From positions 438,762-495,280 of the forward strand of contig BJOX01000271.1 in the NCBI GenBank assembly GCA_009731375.1: a DNA stretch of 56,519 nucleotides, written 5' to 3'. How positions within the stretch are numbered: the stretch's first letter is position 1; every line of letters begins with the position of its first letter. A model generated the notes under the pieces. It had not been told where the DNA came from. It did not search any database and saw nothing but the letters and a program-made list of their open reading frames with translations. Origin of the DNA: Paulinella micropora. Its lineage: Eukaryota; Cercozoa; Imbricatea; Euglyphida. This document shows, piece after piece, positions 1 to 26,235 of this stretch. Position numbers and translations under genes: made by a program.

Positions 1-51
<51 letters not shown>
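1..51. repeat. Poly-G run at the window edge
   Basis: Fifty-one consecutive G, followed at 61-91 by C-rich sequence. Such runs also flank several gaps in this window, so an assembly or sequencing artefact is as likely as biology. Confidence 0.8.
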
Positions 52-52
<1 letters not shown>

Positions 53-107
53 ATGAAAATTTTGTACCCCCCACCCCCCCACCCCCCCCCCATTTCCGCA
101 CCCCTGT

Positions 108-620
108 CGGAATAAATCATGGTTTGTGTGAACCAGGAGGAGTTGGGAGCTCATATTGGCAGGGTGGCTAGCCCCAGACTCGATCTGGATGCTGATGTAA
201 TTTTTTTGGAATTCACGCAAATATTTGCGTTAGGGGAGTGGTTTGAATGCCAAAATTTCCTTTTTTCGCACCCCAATCGGAATAAATCATGGTTTGTGTG
301 AACCAGGAGGAGTTGGGAGCTCATATTTGCAGGGTGGCTAGCCCCAGGCTTGATGTTGATGCTGATATAATTTCTTTGGAATTCACGCAAATATTTGCGT
401 TAGGGGAGTGTCCTTAATGCCAAATTTTCTTGTTTTTTTGGCCTTTTTTTGCACCTCCCATCGGAATAAATCATGGTTTGTGTGAACCAGGAGGAGTTGA
501 GAGCTCATATTGGCAGGGTGGTTAGCCCCAGACTCGATCTTGATGCTGGTATAGTTTTTTTGGAAGTAACGCAAATATTTGCGTTAGGGGAGTGTCCTGA
601 ATGCCAAATTTTCTTGCTTT
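108..620. repeat. Tandem repeat of about 170-184 bp, three copies
   Basis: The phrase cggaataaatcatgg recurs at 108, 278 and about 462, each time followed by nearly the same 170-184 bp. Every unit holds the perfect 16-bp palindrome acgcaaatatttgcgt (215-230, 385-400, 569-584). The small ORFs on both strands are copies of one another and look non-coding. Confidence 0.85.
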
Positions 621-635
621 TTGGCAGTACTTGCC

Positions 636-1102
636 GGTGCCTCCGGCAATTGAACGTGCCCTGTCGACGGGGCAGGGGGTGTCCGGGGGACCCTCCCCCC
701 GGGAACTCCAGCCCTGTGATTGTACGTACCCGTTCTGGTCGTGGGTGGCACCCACCTGAAAATTGAGGTTTTTTGCCACCAGGCGCCCTTTGCGGCACCT
801 CCGGCAATTCAACGTACCCTGTGCGGGGAAGCCCTGCGATTGTACGTACCCGTTCTGGTCGCGGGTGCACCCACACCAGAAAATTGAGGTTTTTTTGCCA
901 GCAGGCGCCCTTTGCGGCACCCCCGGCAATTCAACGTACCCTGTCGAAGGGAAAGAGGGGGTCCGGGGGAGCCCTGCATTGTACGTACCCGTTCTGGTCG
1001 CGGGTGGCACCCATACACCTGAAAACTGAGGTTTTTTGCCACCAGGCGCCCTTTGCGGCACCTCCGGCAATACAACGTACCCTTTCGAAGGGAAAGGGGG
1101 CG

Positions 1103-1110
<8 letters not shown>
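636..1110. repeat. GC-rich minisatellite, four degenerate units
   Basis: Units of about 110-140 bp share ccggcaattcaacgtaccct, tgtacgtacccgttctggtc and gaggttttttgccaccagg. The array ends in poly-G at about 1110-1140, next to a gap. Confidence 0.85.
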
Positions 1111-1145
<35 letters not shown>

Positions 1146-1271
1146 CAAAAAGGGGGAANNNNNNNNNNNNNNNNNNNNNNNNNNNNNNNNNNNNNNNNNN
1201 NNNNNNNNNNNNNNNNNNNNNNNNNNNNNNNNNNNNNNNNNNNNNNNNNNNNNNNNNNNNNNNNNNNNNNN

Positions 1272-1486
1272 AAGGTCTACCATCTGGGACCTGTCGCCAG
1301 TTCGATTCCCGTCGGTGCCAGTATTTTCAAAGGATATTTTCTTTGAAAGTATTGGTCTGTCCGGAAGGCTTGGAGCTGCCTTGCGGGGGTGTCAGTAGAG
1401 CCTATCGTCAAATCTTCGTACTCCCCTCGCGGGTGAGACGATGGAGGCACATGTGCAGAAATGCATTCGCCATTGACAGAGAAGCA
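1272..1486 (+). mobile_element. tRNA-derived SINE, copy 1 (5' truncated by gap)
   Basis: Starts inside the tRNA-like head just after a gap, keeps the B box (agttcgattcc), and continues through the family body to the 3' end ttgacagagaagca before an ATT array. It is more diverged than copies 2 and 3. Confidence 0.75.
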
Positions 1487-1487
1487 A

Positions 1488-1599
<112 letters not shown>

Positions 1600-1657
1600 G
1601 TTCTTATCATTCTTATCATTCTTATCATTCTTGTCATTATTATCATTCTTCTTCTTC

Positions 1658-1707
<50 letters not shown>

Positions 1708-1765
1708 GTTGTTATTATCATTCTTATCATTCTTATCATTATTATCATTATTATCATTCTTCGTC

Positions 1766-1818
<53 letters not shown>

Positions 1819-1842
1819 GTTATTATTATTATTAATTTATTA

Positions 1843-1875
<33 letters not shown>

Positions 1876-1877
1876 TA

Positions 1878-1916
<39 letters not shown>

Positions 1917-2045
1917 TATTATTACTATTATTATAATTATTATTATTATTATTATTATTATTATCATCGTCATTATTATTCATCATTATTATTATCATCA
2001 TCATTATTAATATTATTAATATTATTATCATGATTATCATGATAA

Positions 2046-2118
<73 letters not shown>

Positions 2119-2174
2119 TGATTATGATGATTATGATGATTATGATGATTATGATGATGATAATGATGATGATG

Positions 2175-2237
<63 letters not shown>

Positions 2238-2259
2238 GTTATTATTATTATTATTATTT

Positions 2260-2490
2260 GGACACCGTGATAGCCCAGTGGTCAAGTTCTACCATCTGGG
2301 CCCTGTCGCCAGTTCGATTCCCGTCGGTGCCACCAGTATTTTCATTGAACATACCGGTCCGTCTGGAAGTGTTGGAACTGCCCGTGCGGGGGTGTCATTA
2401 GAGCCTATCGTCAATTCTTCGTACTCCCCTCACGGGTGAGACGATGGAGGCGCATGTGCAGATTTGCATCAGCCATTGACAGAGAAGCAC
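2260..2490 (+). mobile_element. tRNA-derived SINE, copy 2 (best full-length copy)
   Basis: About 231 bp. The head has Pol III A box tagcccagtgg and B box agttcgattcc, and its ends (gacaccg and cggtgcc) can pair as an acceptor stem with one mismatch. The tRNA-unrelated body includes a hairpin-like stretch (tactcccctcacgggtgag) and ends agagaagcac before an ATT tail. I do not recognise the family name. Confidence 0.8.
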
Positions 2491-2537
<47 letters not shown>

Positions 2538-2600
2538 TTATTCTTATTATTCTTATTATTCTTATTGTTCGTATTATCCGTATTATTCTTATTATTATTC

Positions 2601-2682
<82 letters not shown>

Positions 2683-2833
2683 TACTATCATTACTATCAT
2701 TAATATTATCATTATTATCATTCGTAATATTATAAATATTATCATTACTATCATTCTTAGTATTATTAATACGATTATTATTATCATCATCATCATCATC
2801 ATCATCATACTTCTTCTTCTTATTATTATTATG

Positions 2834-2908
2834 GGTCTCATTCAATTGGTTAGGTCATGAGACGTTTTCGAACGCATTTTCCTTCCAAGCACTAGACAAC
2901 CAAGGATC
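2834..2908 (+). repeat. Dispersed repeat of about 80 bp, copy 1
   Basis: Shares ctcattcaa, catgagacgtttt and caagcact with the copy at 3768-3852. Function unknown. Confidence 0.7.
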
Positions 2909-2940
2909 ATTATTATTATCATTATTATTATTATTATTAT

Positions 2941-3001
<61 letters not shown>

Positions 3002-3012
3002 CATAGTAGTCA

Positions 3013-3095
<83 letters not shown>

Positions 3096-3134
3096 TTTTC
3101 ATTATGATTATGATTATGATGATGATGATGATTA

Positions 3135-3189
<55 letters not shown>

Positions 3190-3200
3190 CGTCATCATCA

Positions 3201-3243
<43 letters not shown>

Positions 3244-3509
3244 GGACACCGTGATAGCCCAGTGGTCAAGTTCTACCATCTGGGCCCTGTCGCCAGTTCG
3301 ATTCCCGTCGGTGCCACCAGTATTTTCATTGAACATACCGATCCGTCTGGACCAGTATTTTCATTGAACATACCGGCCCGTCTGGAAGTGTTGGAACTGC
3401 CCTTGCGGGGGTGTCATTAGAGCTTATCGTCAATTCTTCGTACTCCCCTCACGGGTGAGACGATGGAGGCGCATGTGCAGAAATGCATCAGCCATTGACA
3501 GAGAAGCAC
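3244..3509 (+). mobile_element. tRNA-derived SINE, copy 3, with internal duplication
   Basis: Same head and body as copy 2, but the segment accagtattttcattgaaca plus the following bases (about 38-42 bp) occurs twice in tandem near 3315-3395. This copy is therefore 266 bp long. Confidence 0.8.
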
Positions 3510-3557
<48 letters not shown>

Positions 3558-3673
3558 TACTACTACTGCTACTACTACTATTATTATTATTATTATTATT
3601 ATTACTATTATTATTACTATTATTATTATTATTGCTATTATTATCATCATAATTATTATTATTATTATTATTG

Positions 3674-3712
<39 letters not shown>

Positions 3713-3713
3713 G

Positions 3714-3756
<43 letters not shown>

Positions 3757-3767
3757 GATATTTTCTC

Positions 3768-3852
3768 ATTCAAATTTCCAGGCCATGAGACGTTTTCCAA
3801 CGCGTTCTCTTTTCAAGCACTGGACAAACAAGGATCCATCTACCAAGGTTAT
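3768..3852 (+). repeat. Dispersed repeat of about 80 bp, copy 2
   Basis: Second copy of the 2834-2908 repeat. Its end (aaggatccatctaccaagg) recurs once more at about 4144-4176. Confidence 0.7.
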
Positions 3853-3865
3853 ATCACGCCGGTAT

Positions 3866-3873
3866 ATCTATCC

Positions 3874-3925
<52 letters not shown>

Positions 3926-3956
3926 ATCTCATCTATCTATCTCATCTATCTATCTC

Positions 3957-4001
<45 letters not shown>

Positions 4002-4029
4002 CCTATCTATCTATCTATCTGTCTATCTG

Positions 4030-4072
<43 letters not shown>

Positions 4073-4075
4073 GCA
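3866..4075. repeat. ATCT array
   Basis: Tetranucleotide array with occasional ACCT and GTCT variants. The open frame through it is repeat translation. Confidence 0.95.
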
Positions 4076-4079
4076 AGAA

Positions 4080-4330
4080 TGAAAGTAATCAAATAAGTAG
4101 GAAGGTAGGTAGATTAGTAAGTAGGTAGGTAAGTTTACAAGAAAGGATCCATCTACCAGGACATATCACACCGGTAAGGAAGCAAGTAATAAGGGAAGTA
4201 AGTAAGGTACATATTATGTACGCAAAGCTTATAAATGAGTAAGTAGGTCAGCAGGTAAGTAGGCAAGAAGGCAAGTAGGTAAGTAGGCAAGAGAGTAAGT
4301 GGGTAAATTAGACCCCAAGTCTTAGACATT
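4080..4330. repeat. Degenerate AAGT/AGGT-rich stretch
   Basis: Irregular aagtaggt and aagtaagt units without a clean period; probably an old decayed tetranucleotide array. No gene seen. Confidence 0.6.
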
Positions 4331-4412
4331 GAATCAGGCCCACGACTTTACATCTACATGTACACCTATAACTATACTACATATAAATCTAAATTTAAAT
4401 CTACATGTACAG

Positions 4413-4469
4413 GAGCTGTATTCGCGGGTGCAAGGAGCGTATAACTACCGCAATGCGTTCAACGTTCAG
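4413..4469 (+). CDS. Gene 1 exon a
   Basis: Acceptor acatgtacag, donor CAG|gtgatt, 57 nt, phase 0 to 0. Translation starts ELYSRVQGAYNYRN. Confidence 0.6.
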
Positions 4470-4490
4470 GTGATTGGAGATAGAGAGAGA

Positions 4491-4532
<42 letters not shown>

Positions 4533-4542
4533 NNNNNNNNNN

Positions 4543-4578
<36 letters not shown>

Positions 4579-4918
4579 CATACTTACTATCACTACTACA
4601 ATGTTTTTGAACGTAGCAATTACATTTCACATCAGGCAAAACATTGTAAATGAGCCAAAAGCTTCAACCAATTGTATCCTGTAAAAAGGCGGAGTAAAAA
4701 GTGATTTTTTTCTAGTAATGACATATTTGCATATGTGTGTATGTTTCAATAGCTATCGCATGGGATCTTTTTGGGCCAGGAACATCCTTTGCGAGACTCG
4801 GTAAACAAAAGAAAGAAAGAAAGAAAGAAAGACAGACAGACAGACAGACAGACAGGCAGGCAGACAGACAGACAGACAGACAGACGGACGGACGAGACGG
4901 ACGGACGGACGGACGGAC

Positions 4919-4977
<59 letters not shown>

Positions 4978-5042
4978 CAGACAGACAGAAAGACAGAAAG
5001 ACAGAAAGGCAGAAAGACAGAAAGACAGACAGACAGACAGAC

Positions 5043-5089
<47 letters not shown>

Positions 5090-5249
5090 GAAAGAGAGAA
5101 AGAGAGAGAAAGAGAAAGAAAGAGAGAAAGAGAAAGAAAGAGAGAAAGAGAAAGAAAGAGAGAAAGAGAAAGAAAGAGAGAAAGAGAAAGAAAGAGAGAA
5201 AGAGAAAGAAAGAGAGAGAGAAAGAAAGAAGAGAGAAAGAAAGAACGAG

Positions 5250-5292
<43 letters not shown>

Positions 5293-5462
5293 AAAGAAAG
5301 AAAGAAAGAACGAACGAACGAACCTGCGCATCATTAAGTAAACACAAGCGTACATACATTCATACTTACATACATATATATGTAATAATGCAGGTGCTAC
5401 GCTTGAGGTGTCTTGCGCAACAGTTAACACTTACATGCACATTCATATTTACATCCATTTGT

Positions 5463-5519
<57 letters not shown>

Positions 5520-5799
5520 AGCACGTGTATTAGACCTAGCTACGTATTTTCAACGTTCAGATAAATACAGTACAACGTAAATAACTGTATGTATAAAATG
5601 AGCAAAATGCGTCCTCCACGAATATGTACATGATATATATACATACATACGTAATGTTGCCACGGTACTTGGAATGGCTGATATATATATAGCTGATATA
5701 TATATATATATATAATATATATATATATACATATAAGGTGCTTCGCTTTGGGTTTTGTGGTGCGACGGGTCCGTTGACTATGCAGACGGGTAAGATGTG

Positions 5800-5898
<99 letters not shown>

Positions 5899-6204
5899 GA
5901 AACGCTTCATTGCAATTAGGGCTAACTCAAGGAGTGCCTTTGGATAACCTGAACCTCACGGCAACGTCGTTTGAGGTATCAATTAAGCTTGTATAAGTAT
6001 AAATTCATGCGCATATGCACACACTTGGGTATATGTACTCATGGCGCAAGTAGTAGCAAGTAGTAAAGAAATATATTAACAGAAATATATGCAGGTATGT
6101 ATACGTACGCAGACACAAACAAAAACACATACACACGCATACACACACACACACACACGCACACACATGCGTACAAACATACATACATACATACATACAT
6201 ACAT

Positions 6205-6251
<47 letters not shown>

Positions 6252-6574
6252 CTTATCATTATCATAAATATATACATGTACATGAACATACTTTCTTAGG
6301 GGGAGAAGTGGACGCTACATATTGTATGTCCCTGATCAACTAAATCATTGACGACATAGTTCATTTCCAGTTCTGTCTGCCGGATAGCAGTGAGGAAGTG
6401 GAGTCGCAGAAGAAGCAGAAGCAGAAGAAAGCTCATTTCGAGTCCTGTCCGCAGGATGATAGTGAGGAAGTGGAGTCGCAGAAGAAACAGAAGACGCAGA
6501 AAGAGGACAGTGAGACGGGGATGCAGGCACAAACACAGGAGGGGAGTCGGGAGAGACGTAGGAAGAGACAATGA
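4413..6574 (+). CDS. Unrecognised gene 1, last five exons (5' partial)
   Basis: Join 4413-4469, 4753-4800, 5738-5789, 5920-5975, 6371-6574 (417 nt, 138 residues plus TGA). Every junction is GT-AG and the phases (0, 0, 1, 0) agree through to the stop. The first four exons read as ordinary globular protein (AYNYRNAFNV, FLGQEHPLRDS, LRFGFCGATGPLTMQTG, LTQGVPLDNLNLTATSFE). The last exon is a charged tail with SEEVESQKKQK twice and ends RRRKRQ, which would suit a nuclear or nucleolar protein. I do not recognise the family. The 5' exons must lie upstream of 4413, possibly beyond the window. Introns are GA, GAAA and TA arrays. A broken copy of exon 3 lies at 5391-5440. Risk: exons this short can be imitated by chance, and the agreement of all phases is the main support. 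Confidence 0.62.
4476..4572. repeat. GA and poly-G tract with gap
   Basis: Poly-G (4494-4532), a 10-N gap, then a GA array in the intron of gene 1. Confidence 0.9.
4753..4800 (+). CDS. Gene 1 exon b
   Basis: Acceptor tttcaatag after a T-rich stretch, donor TCG|gtaaac, 48 nt. All three frames are open; phase 0 (LSHGIFLGQEHPLRDS) is the one that joins the neighbours. Confidence 0.55.
4808..5320. repeat. Polypurine tract of GAAA, GACA and GACG units
   Basis: About 500 nt of nearly pure purine tetranucleotides drifting from GAAA to GACA to GACG and back, then GAAAGA. The long ORFs on both strands are repeat translations. Part of a gene 1 intron. Confidence 0.95.
5391..5440 (+). pseudogene. Ghost of gene 1 exon c (5' part)
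   Basis: Acceptor-like atgcag then gtgctacgcttgaggtgtct, resembling the start of the exon at 5738 (gtgcttcgctttgggttttg). It lies upstream of the true exon and has no donor at the matching place. Confidence 0.5.
5466..5517. repeat. GA dinucleotide array
   Basis: Uninterrupted GA repeat inside a gene 1 intron. Confidence 0.95.
5738..5789 (+). CDS. Gene 1 exon c
   Basis: Acceptor atataag after a TA array, strong donor ACGG|gtaaga, 52 nt, phase 0 to 1. Confidence 0.62.
5795..5896. repeat. TG then GA array
   Basis: A TG run turns directly into a GA run ending in GGGGG; intronic. Confidence 0.95.
5920..5975 (+). CDS. Gene 1 exon d
   Basis: Acceptor tgcaattag, donor GAG|gtatca, 56 nt, phase 1 to 0, reads LTQGVPLDNLNLTATSFE. 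Confidence 0.62.
6110..6252. repeat. CA and CATA arrays
   Basis: CA and CATA arrays in the last intron of gene 1. Confidence 0.9.
6371..6574 (+). CDS. Gene 1 terminal exon
   Basis: Acceptor gttcatttccag, open for 67 codons to TGA at 6572. It contains two imperfect copies of a unit with cysteine, acidic DDSEEVES and basic QKKQK. The first unit's acceptor sequence catttccag corresponds to coding catttcgag in the second unit. Most of this frame has no ATG, so an ATG-based search would miss it. Confidence 0.65.
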   Translation, partial: FCLPDSSEEVESQKKQKQKKAHFESCPQDDSEEVESQKKQKTQKEDSETGMQAQTQEGSRERRRKRQ

Positions 6575-7423
6575 TCCACGAGGAGCTTATAGACAAAGTC
6601 AGTGAAGAAATACATGTACAGTTACAGGGGTCCTGGTCATGTTTAGTTTTAATTATTAGGATCTGTATTACCCACTAACGTTGTTTTCGCGTCCAATAGA
6701 AAATTATTCTCACTGTTTTTTCTTTTTTATCAATATTATTAGTATCATTGCATTTAGTTTCGTTTAAACTTACGATTTACTAATATCAGTGGCAGCACGC
6801 CAGATGCGTTTGAAACGGTATTGCTCATTAAAATTACCTAGTATAATTAGCTATAATACATCTCTACCTGTGGCAAGCATTCTTTTATTAAAGTTGTGTA
6901 TGCCTAAAGTAAATGTATTAAACTTTAAATGAGCCTCATGTCTCCACTGTATCAAAGTATTGACAGGTATTTGTTGGTTGTTAAAACTGTAACTTACGGT
7001 GCCATAAACTGGAAAGTGGCACCCTACACCAAGCACCTGCTCGCAAGGCAAAAGTAAAATATTTATATAATTTATTCTATAATAACTTGAAGTATGATTC
7101 ACGTCACTAAAAGAAAAATATTATTTATTCTAGTAATATTCATGATTGTATTTAGATTCTTTGATACTTCAGCGGTTTCAATTTATAGCAAGTATTCCGA
7201 CCTCTCAGTAGTATAAAAATTATAATATACTTCCATTTAAATTTATCCGTACCAATGGCAAGTATTTTCTTATAGAAGTTATAGTGCCACGATTTGTGTA
7301 AAATCAAGTTAATAAAATCATAGTGTTTGTGTATTAATAGTAATAATTACGCAGAGTCTAGCCAGTATAAACTACGCCAACCCTGCGCTGCCGACCCCGG
7401 ATTGGCAGTGCGGGGTTGGCGTT

Positions 7424-7511
<88 letters not shown>

Positions 7512-8650
7512 NNNNNNNNNNCCCCCCCCCCCCCCACCTCCACACACACACTCAGTGCACACACTGCTTCAGTTACACATGCCCTCAGGCTGCGGGCCAA
7601 AACACCTGAGACTCTAACTCGCCGCTACATCTATTACATTTAGGCTCTGCCTGTCCCTCAGTGCCGCGCGTCCATCTTTTTCAAGTTACAACTTCAAACT
7701 TCAATGCTTCGTTTGTCAAAATTACTAAAAGTATTTTAACACCTGCTCTGATTGCAGATCAAGTTCTGAACTCACTTATGATTTTCGAAAATATTATTAA
7801 TAGTAGTTGAATAGTTATTAAATATTAATATAAGTTCTAACAGGGCCCGGGGTGACATGATCAGAGTGATCTGAAGAATTTAACATGATTTCTTAATATA
7901 TTTTATTATTTTTAAACAGGCGAATCGACTAAAGATCCCAAGGGTGCGGTAAAAAGACATATGGTGTGCTGGCCCGTGCCGGGAGGCCTAGGTATTGTGT
8001 TGCTCAGTTGCTCCCGTGGTCGACCGTGGTTGGGTAACAGGATAAACTGCACTATCAAGTGCAATAGGAATTCAAAAAGTTTCAGAAATAGTTCCTATAT
8101 TAATAAAATGAAAGATTTCTATCTATATGTATTTTCATCATTCTTTTAAAAAAATTAAAAAATTTGAATCATTTTCTAGCCTTCGCCGTTACAACTGTTT
8201 TTTGACCGTTAGCAATTTCTGTTATTAATAATAAGTGGTTTTGGGTTGCCTGAGCTTGGTTTTTCTTTGTTTTTATGTTGTTTTACAGCAAAATCAATGC
8301 TATTATATTCAATTTATCGAATTCTAATGATATCACTTCAAATTCGAATTTAAATTCAAATGTGACTTGAAAATTTTCAAGTTGGTAACTGGTGGCAGTG
8401 ACTACTTGCTACTCACTTCTACTTGAACTATGCATGAAATAATATTAGTAATAGCTTGTTCAGCATCTTTGTATTGTTTTTGAAGCGTTAAACCAGTGTG
8501 GAAGCTTAGAGAGCAGAGTGAGTGAATATGTTTTACACTAGTCACTGTGACACTTGCCACTCACTTGTATTCGTTATACATACTCACTAGCTACTTGAAC
8601 TATGCATGAAATAATATTAATACCAGCTTGTTCATGAAATGCTGAGCGCG
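6575..8650. other. AT-rich unique region, no confident gene
   Basis: Begins with the likely 3' untranslated region of gene 1, then about 2 kb of AT-rich unique DNA. It holds a poly-C run with a gap (7427-7535), a GC-rich hairpin (7376-7424), and a 44-bp direct repeat (ctacttgaactatgcatgaa...) at about 8420-8463 and 8592-8635. A weak open stretch at 7961-8149 is not convincing. Confidence 0.6.
7376..7424. other. GC-rich hairpin
   Basis: Arms cgccaaccctgcgctgcc and ggcagtgcggggttggcg pair over 18 bp with two imperfections around an 11-nt loop, in otherwise AT-rich DNA, directly before a poly-C run. Confidence 0.65.
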
Positions 8651-8654
8651 CCAT

Positions 8655-8792
8655 TGATAGATAGATAGATAGATAGATAGACAGATAGATAGATAGATAG
8701 TGAGCACAGTCAAAGAAGAAGAAGAAGGAGAAGGAGAAGGAGAAGAAGAAGGAGAAGGAGAAGGAGAAGAAGAAGGAGAAGGAGAAGAAGAA

Positions 8793-8839
<47 letters not shown>

Positions 8840-8920
8840 AGAAGAAGAAGAAGAAAAAGAAGAAAAAGAAAGATGAGAAGGAGGAGGAGGAGAAGAAGAA
8901 GGAGGAGGAGGAGGAGGAGG
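8655..8920. repeat. GATA then GAA/GGA array
   Basis: GATA array (8655-8700) followed by a GAA/GGA polypurine stretch that abuts the stop codon of gene 2. Confidence 0.95.
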
Positions 8921-8924
8921 TGGA

Positions 8925-24371
<15,447 letters not shown>

Positions 24372-24474
24372 CTAGCAGACATGTGCCGACGTGCGTATGC
24401 CTACATGAGTGTATGCATTTATGAACAAATGTGTGTTTGCCTGTATTTTGTGCGTGTTTGAATGCGCGTTATGT

Positions 24475-24764
24475 AATGTATGTATGTATGTATGTGTGTA
24501 TGTATGTGTGTATGAATGTATGTATGTATGTATGTATGTGTGTGTATGTGTGTATGTATGTATGTATGTATGTATGTATGTGTGTACGTATGTATGTATC
24601 GTATGTATGTATGTACGTATGTATGTATGTATCTATGTATGTGTGTATGCATGTGTGTATGTATGTACGTATGTATGTATGTATCTATGTATCTGTATGT
24701 ATGTATGTATGTATGTATGTATGTATGTATGTTTGTATGTATGCATGTATGCCAAGCATGTATG

Positions 24765-24795
<31 letters not shown>

Positions 24796-24863
24796 TGTAT
24801 TCGGGTATGGATGGTATGGTTTATGTATGTATGTATGTATGCATGTATGTATGTATGTATGTG

Positions 24864-24927
<64 letters not shown>

Positions 24928-25075
24928 TGTATGTACATTATGTAAGCATGCATGCATGCATGTATGTATGTATGTATGTATGGATGGTATGGATGGTATG
25001 GATGGTATGGTTTATGTATGCATGTATGTATGTATCTATGTATGTATCTATGTATGCATGTATGTATGTGCGTAA
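24475..25075. repeat. TATG array
   Basis: TATG with TGTG, GCATG, TACG and ATGG variants, about 600 bp. Confidence 0.95.
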
Positions 25076-25612
25076 ATGACGTACGTACGCATACGCACGT
25101 AAGTACGTGTACGTATACGAACGTACGTACGTGTACGTACGTACGTATACCACGTACGTACGTTCGTATACGTACGTACGCGTGTATGTGCGTACGTATA
25201 CGTACGTACGTGTACGTAACGTACCGTGTACGTACGTACGTACGTAACACGTACGTTCTACACGTACGTAACACGTACGTTCGTAACGTACGTACGTTAC
25301 GTACGTACGTACGTACACGTTAGGTACGTACGTTAGGTACGCACGTACACGTACGTACGACACGTACGCACGTAACGACACGTACGACACGTACGTACGT
25401 AACATACGTGCGTTATAAACGTACGTACGTATACGAACGTACCTACGTACACGTTACGTACACGTAACGTACGTATACGTATACGTACGTTACGTTACGT
25501 ACGTACGTACGTACGTACGACGTTACGTACGCAACATACGTAATTAACATCGTACGTACGTACGTTACGTAACGTACGTACGTAACGTACGTACGTAACG
25601 TACTATGTCCGT
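25076..25612. repeat. TACG (ACGT) array, CpG-dense
   Basis: About 540 bp of self-complementary TACG units with small slips. Grades at both ends into TATG. Every unit carries a CpG. Confidence 0.95.
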
Positions 25613-26235
25613 ATGGTATGTGTACGTACGTACGTTTGTACGTACGTACGTACGTACGTATGTATGTATGTATGTATGTATGTATGTATGATGTATGTAT
25701 GTATGTATGTACGTACGTACGTACGTACGTACGATTTATGTATGTATGTATGTATGTATGTATGTATGTATGTGTGTGTATGTATGTGTATGCATGTATT
25801 ATGTATGTATGTATGTATGTATGTGTGTGTGTATGTATGCATGTATATGTATGTATGTGTATGTATGTATGTATATATGTGTATGTCTGCATGTATCTAT
25901 GTATGTATGTATGTATGTGTGTATGTATGTAGGTATGTAGGTATGTAGGTAGGTATGTAGGTAGGTAGGAAGGTAGGAAGTTAGGTTGGTGGGAGGTAGG
26001 TAGGTAGGTAGGTAGAGGGAGGTAAGTAGGTAAGTAGGTAGGTAGGTAGGTAGGTATAGGTAGGTAGGTAGGTAGGTAGGTAGGTAGGTAGGCAGGCAGG
26101 TAGGTAGATAGGTAGATAGGTAGGTAGGTAGGTAGATGGGTAGATAGGTAGGTAGGTAGGTAGGTAGGTAGGTAGGTAGGTAGGTAGGTAGGTAGGTAGA
26201 TAGGTAGGCAGGTAGGTAGGTAGTAGGTAGGTATG
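25613..26235. repeat. TATG then GGTA array
   Basis: TATG (25660-25930) changes step by step into GGTA/GGAA (25930-26232). Confidence 0.95.

Noticed and set aside
2260-2332. Functional tRNA genes at the SINE heads
   Set aside because: The acceptor stem has a mismatch, the anticodon arm does not fold properly, and the sequence continues into a SINE body with an ATT tail.
6390-6605. 71-codon Arg/Lys ORF in the terminal exon region of gene 1
   Set aside because: It is a shifted frame of the terminal exon; the in-phase frame joins the upstream exons.
7327-7643. Poly-Pro or poly-Gly proteins
   Set aside because: Translations of a C run next to a gap, probably artefactual in length.
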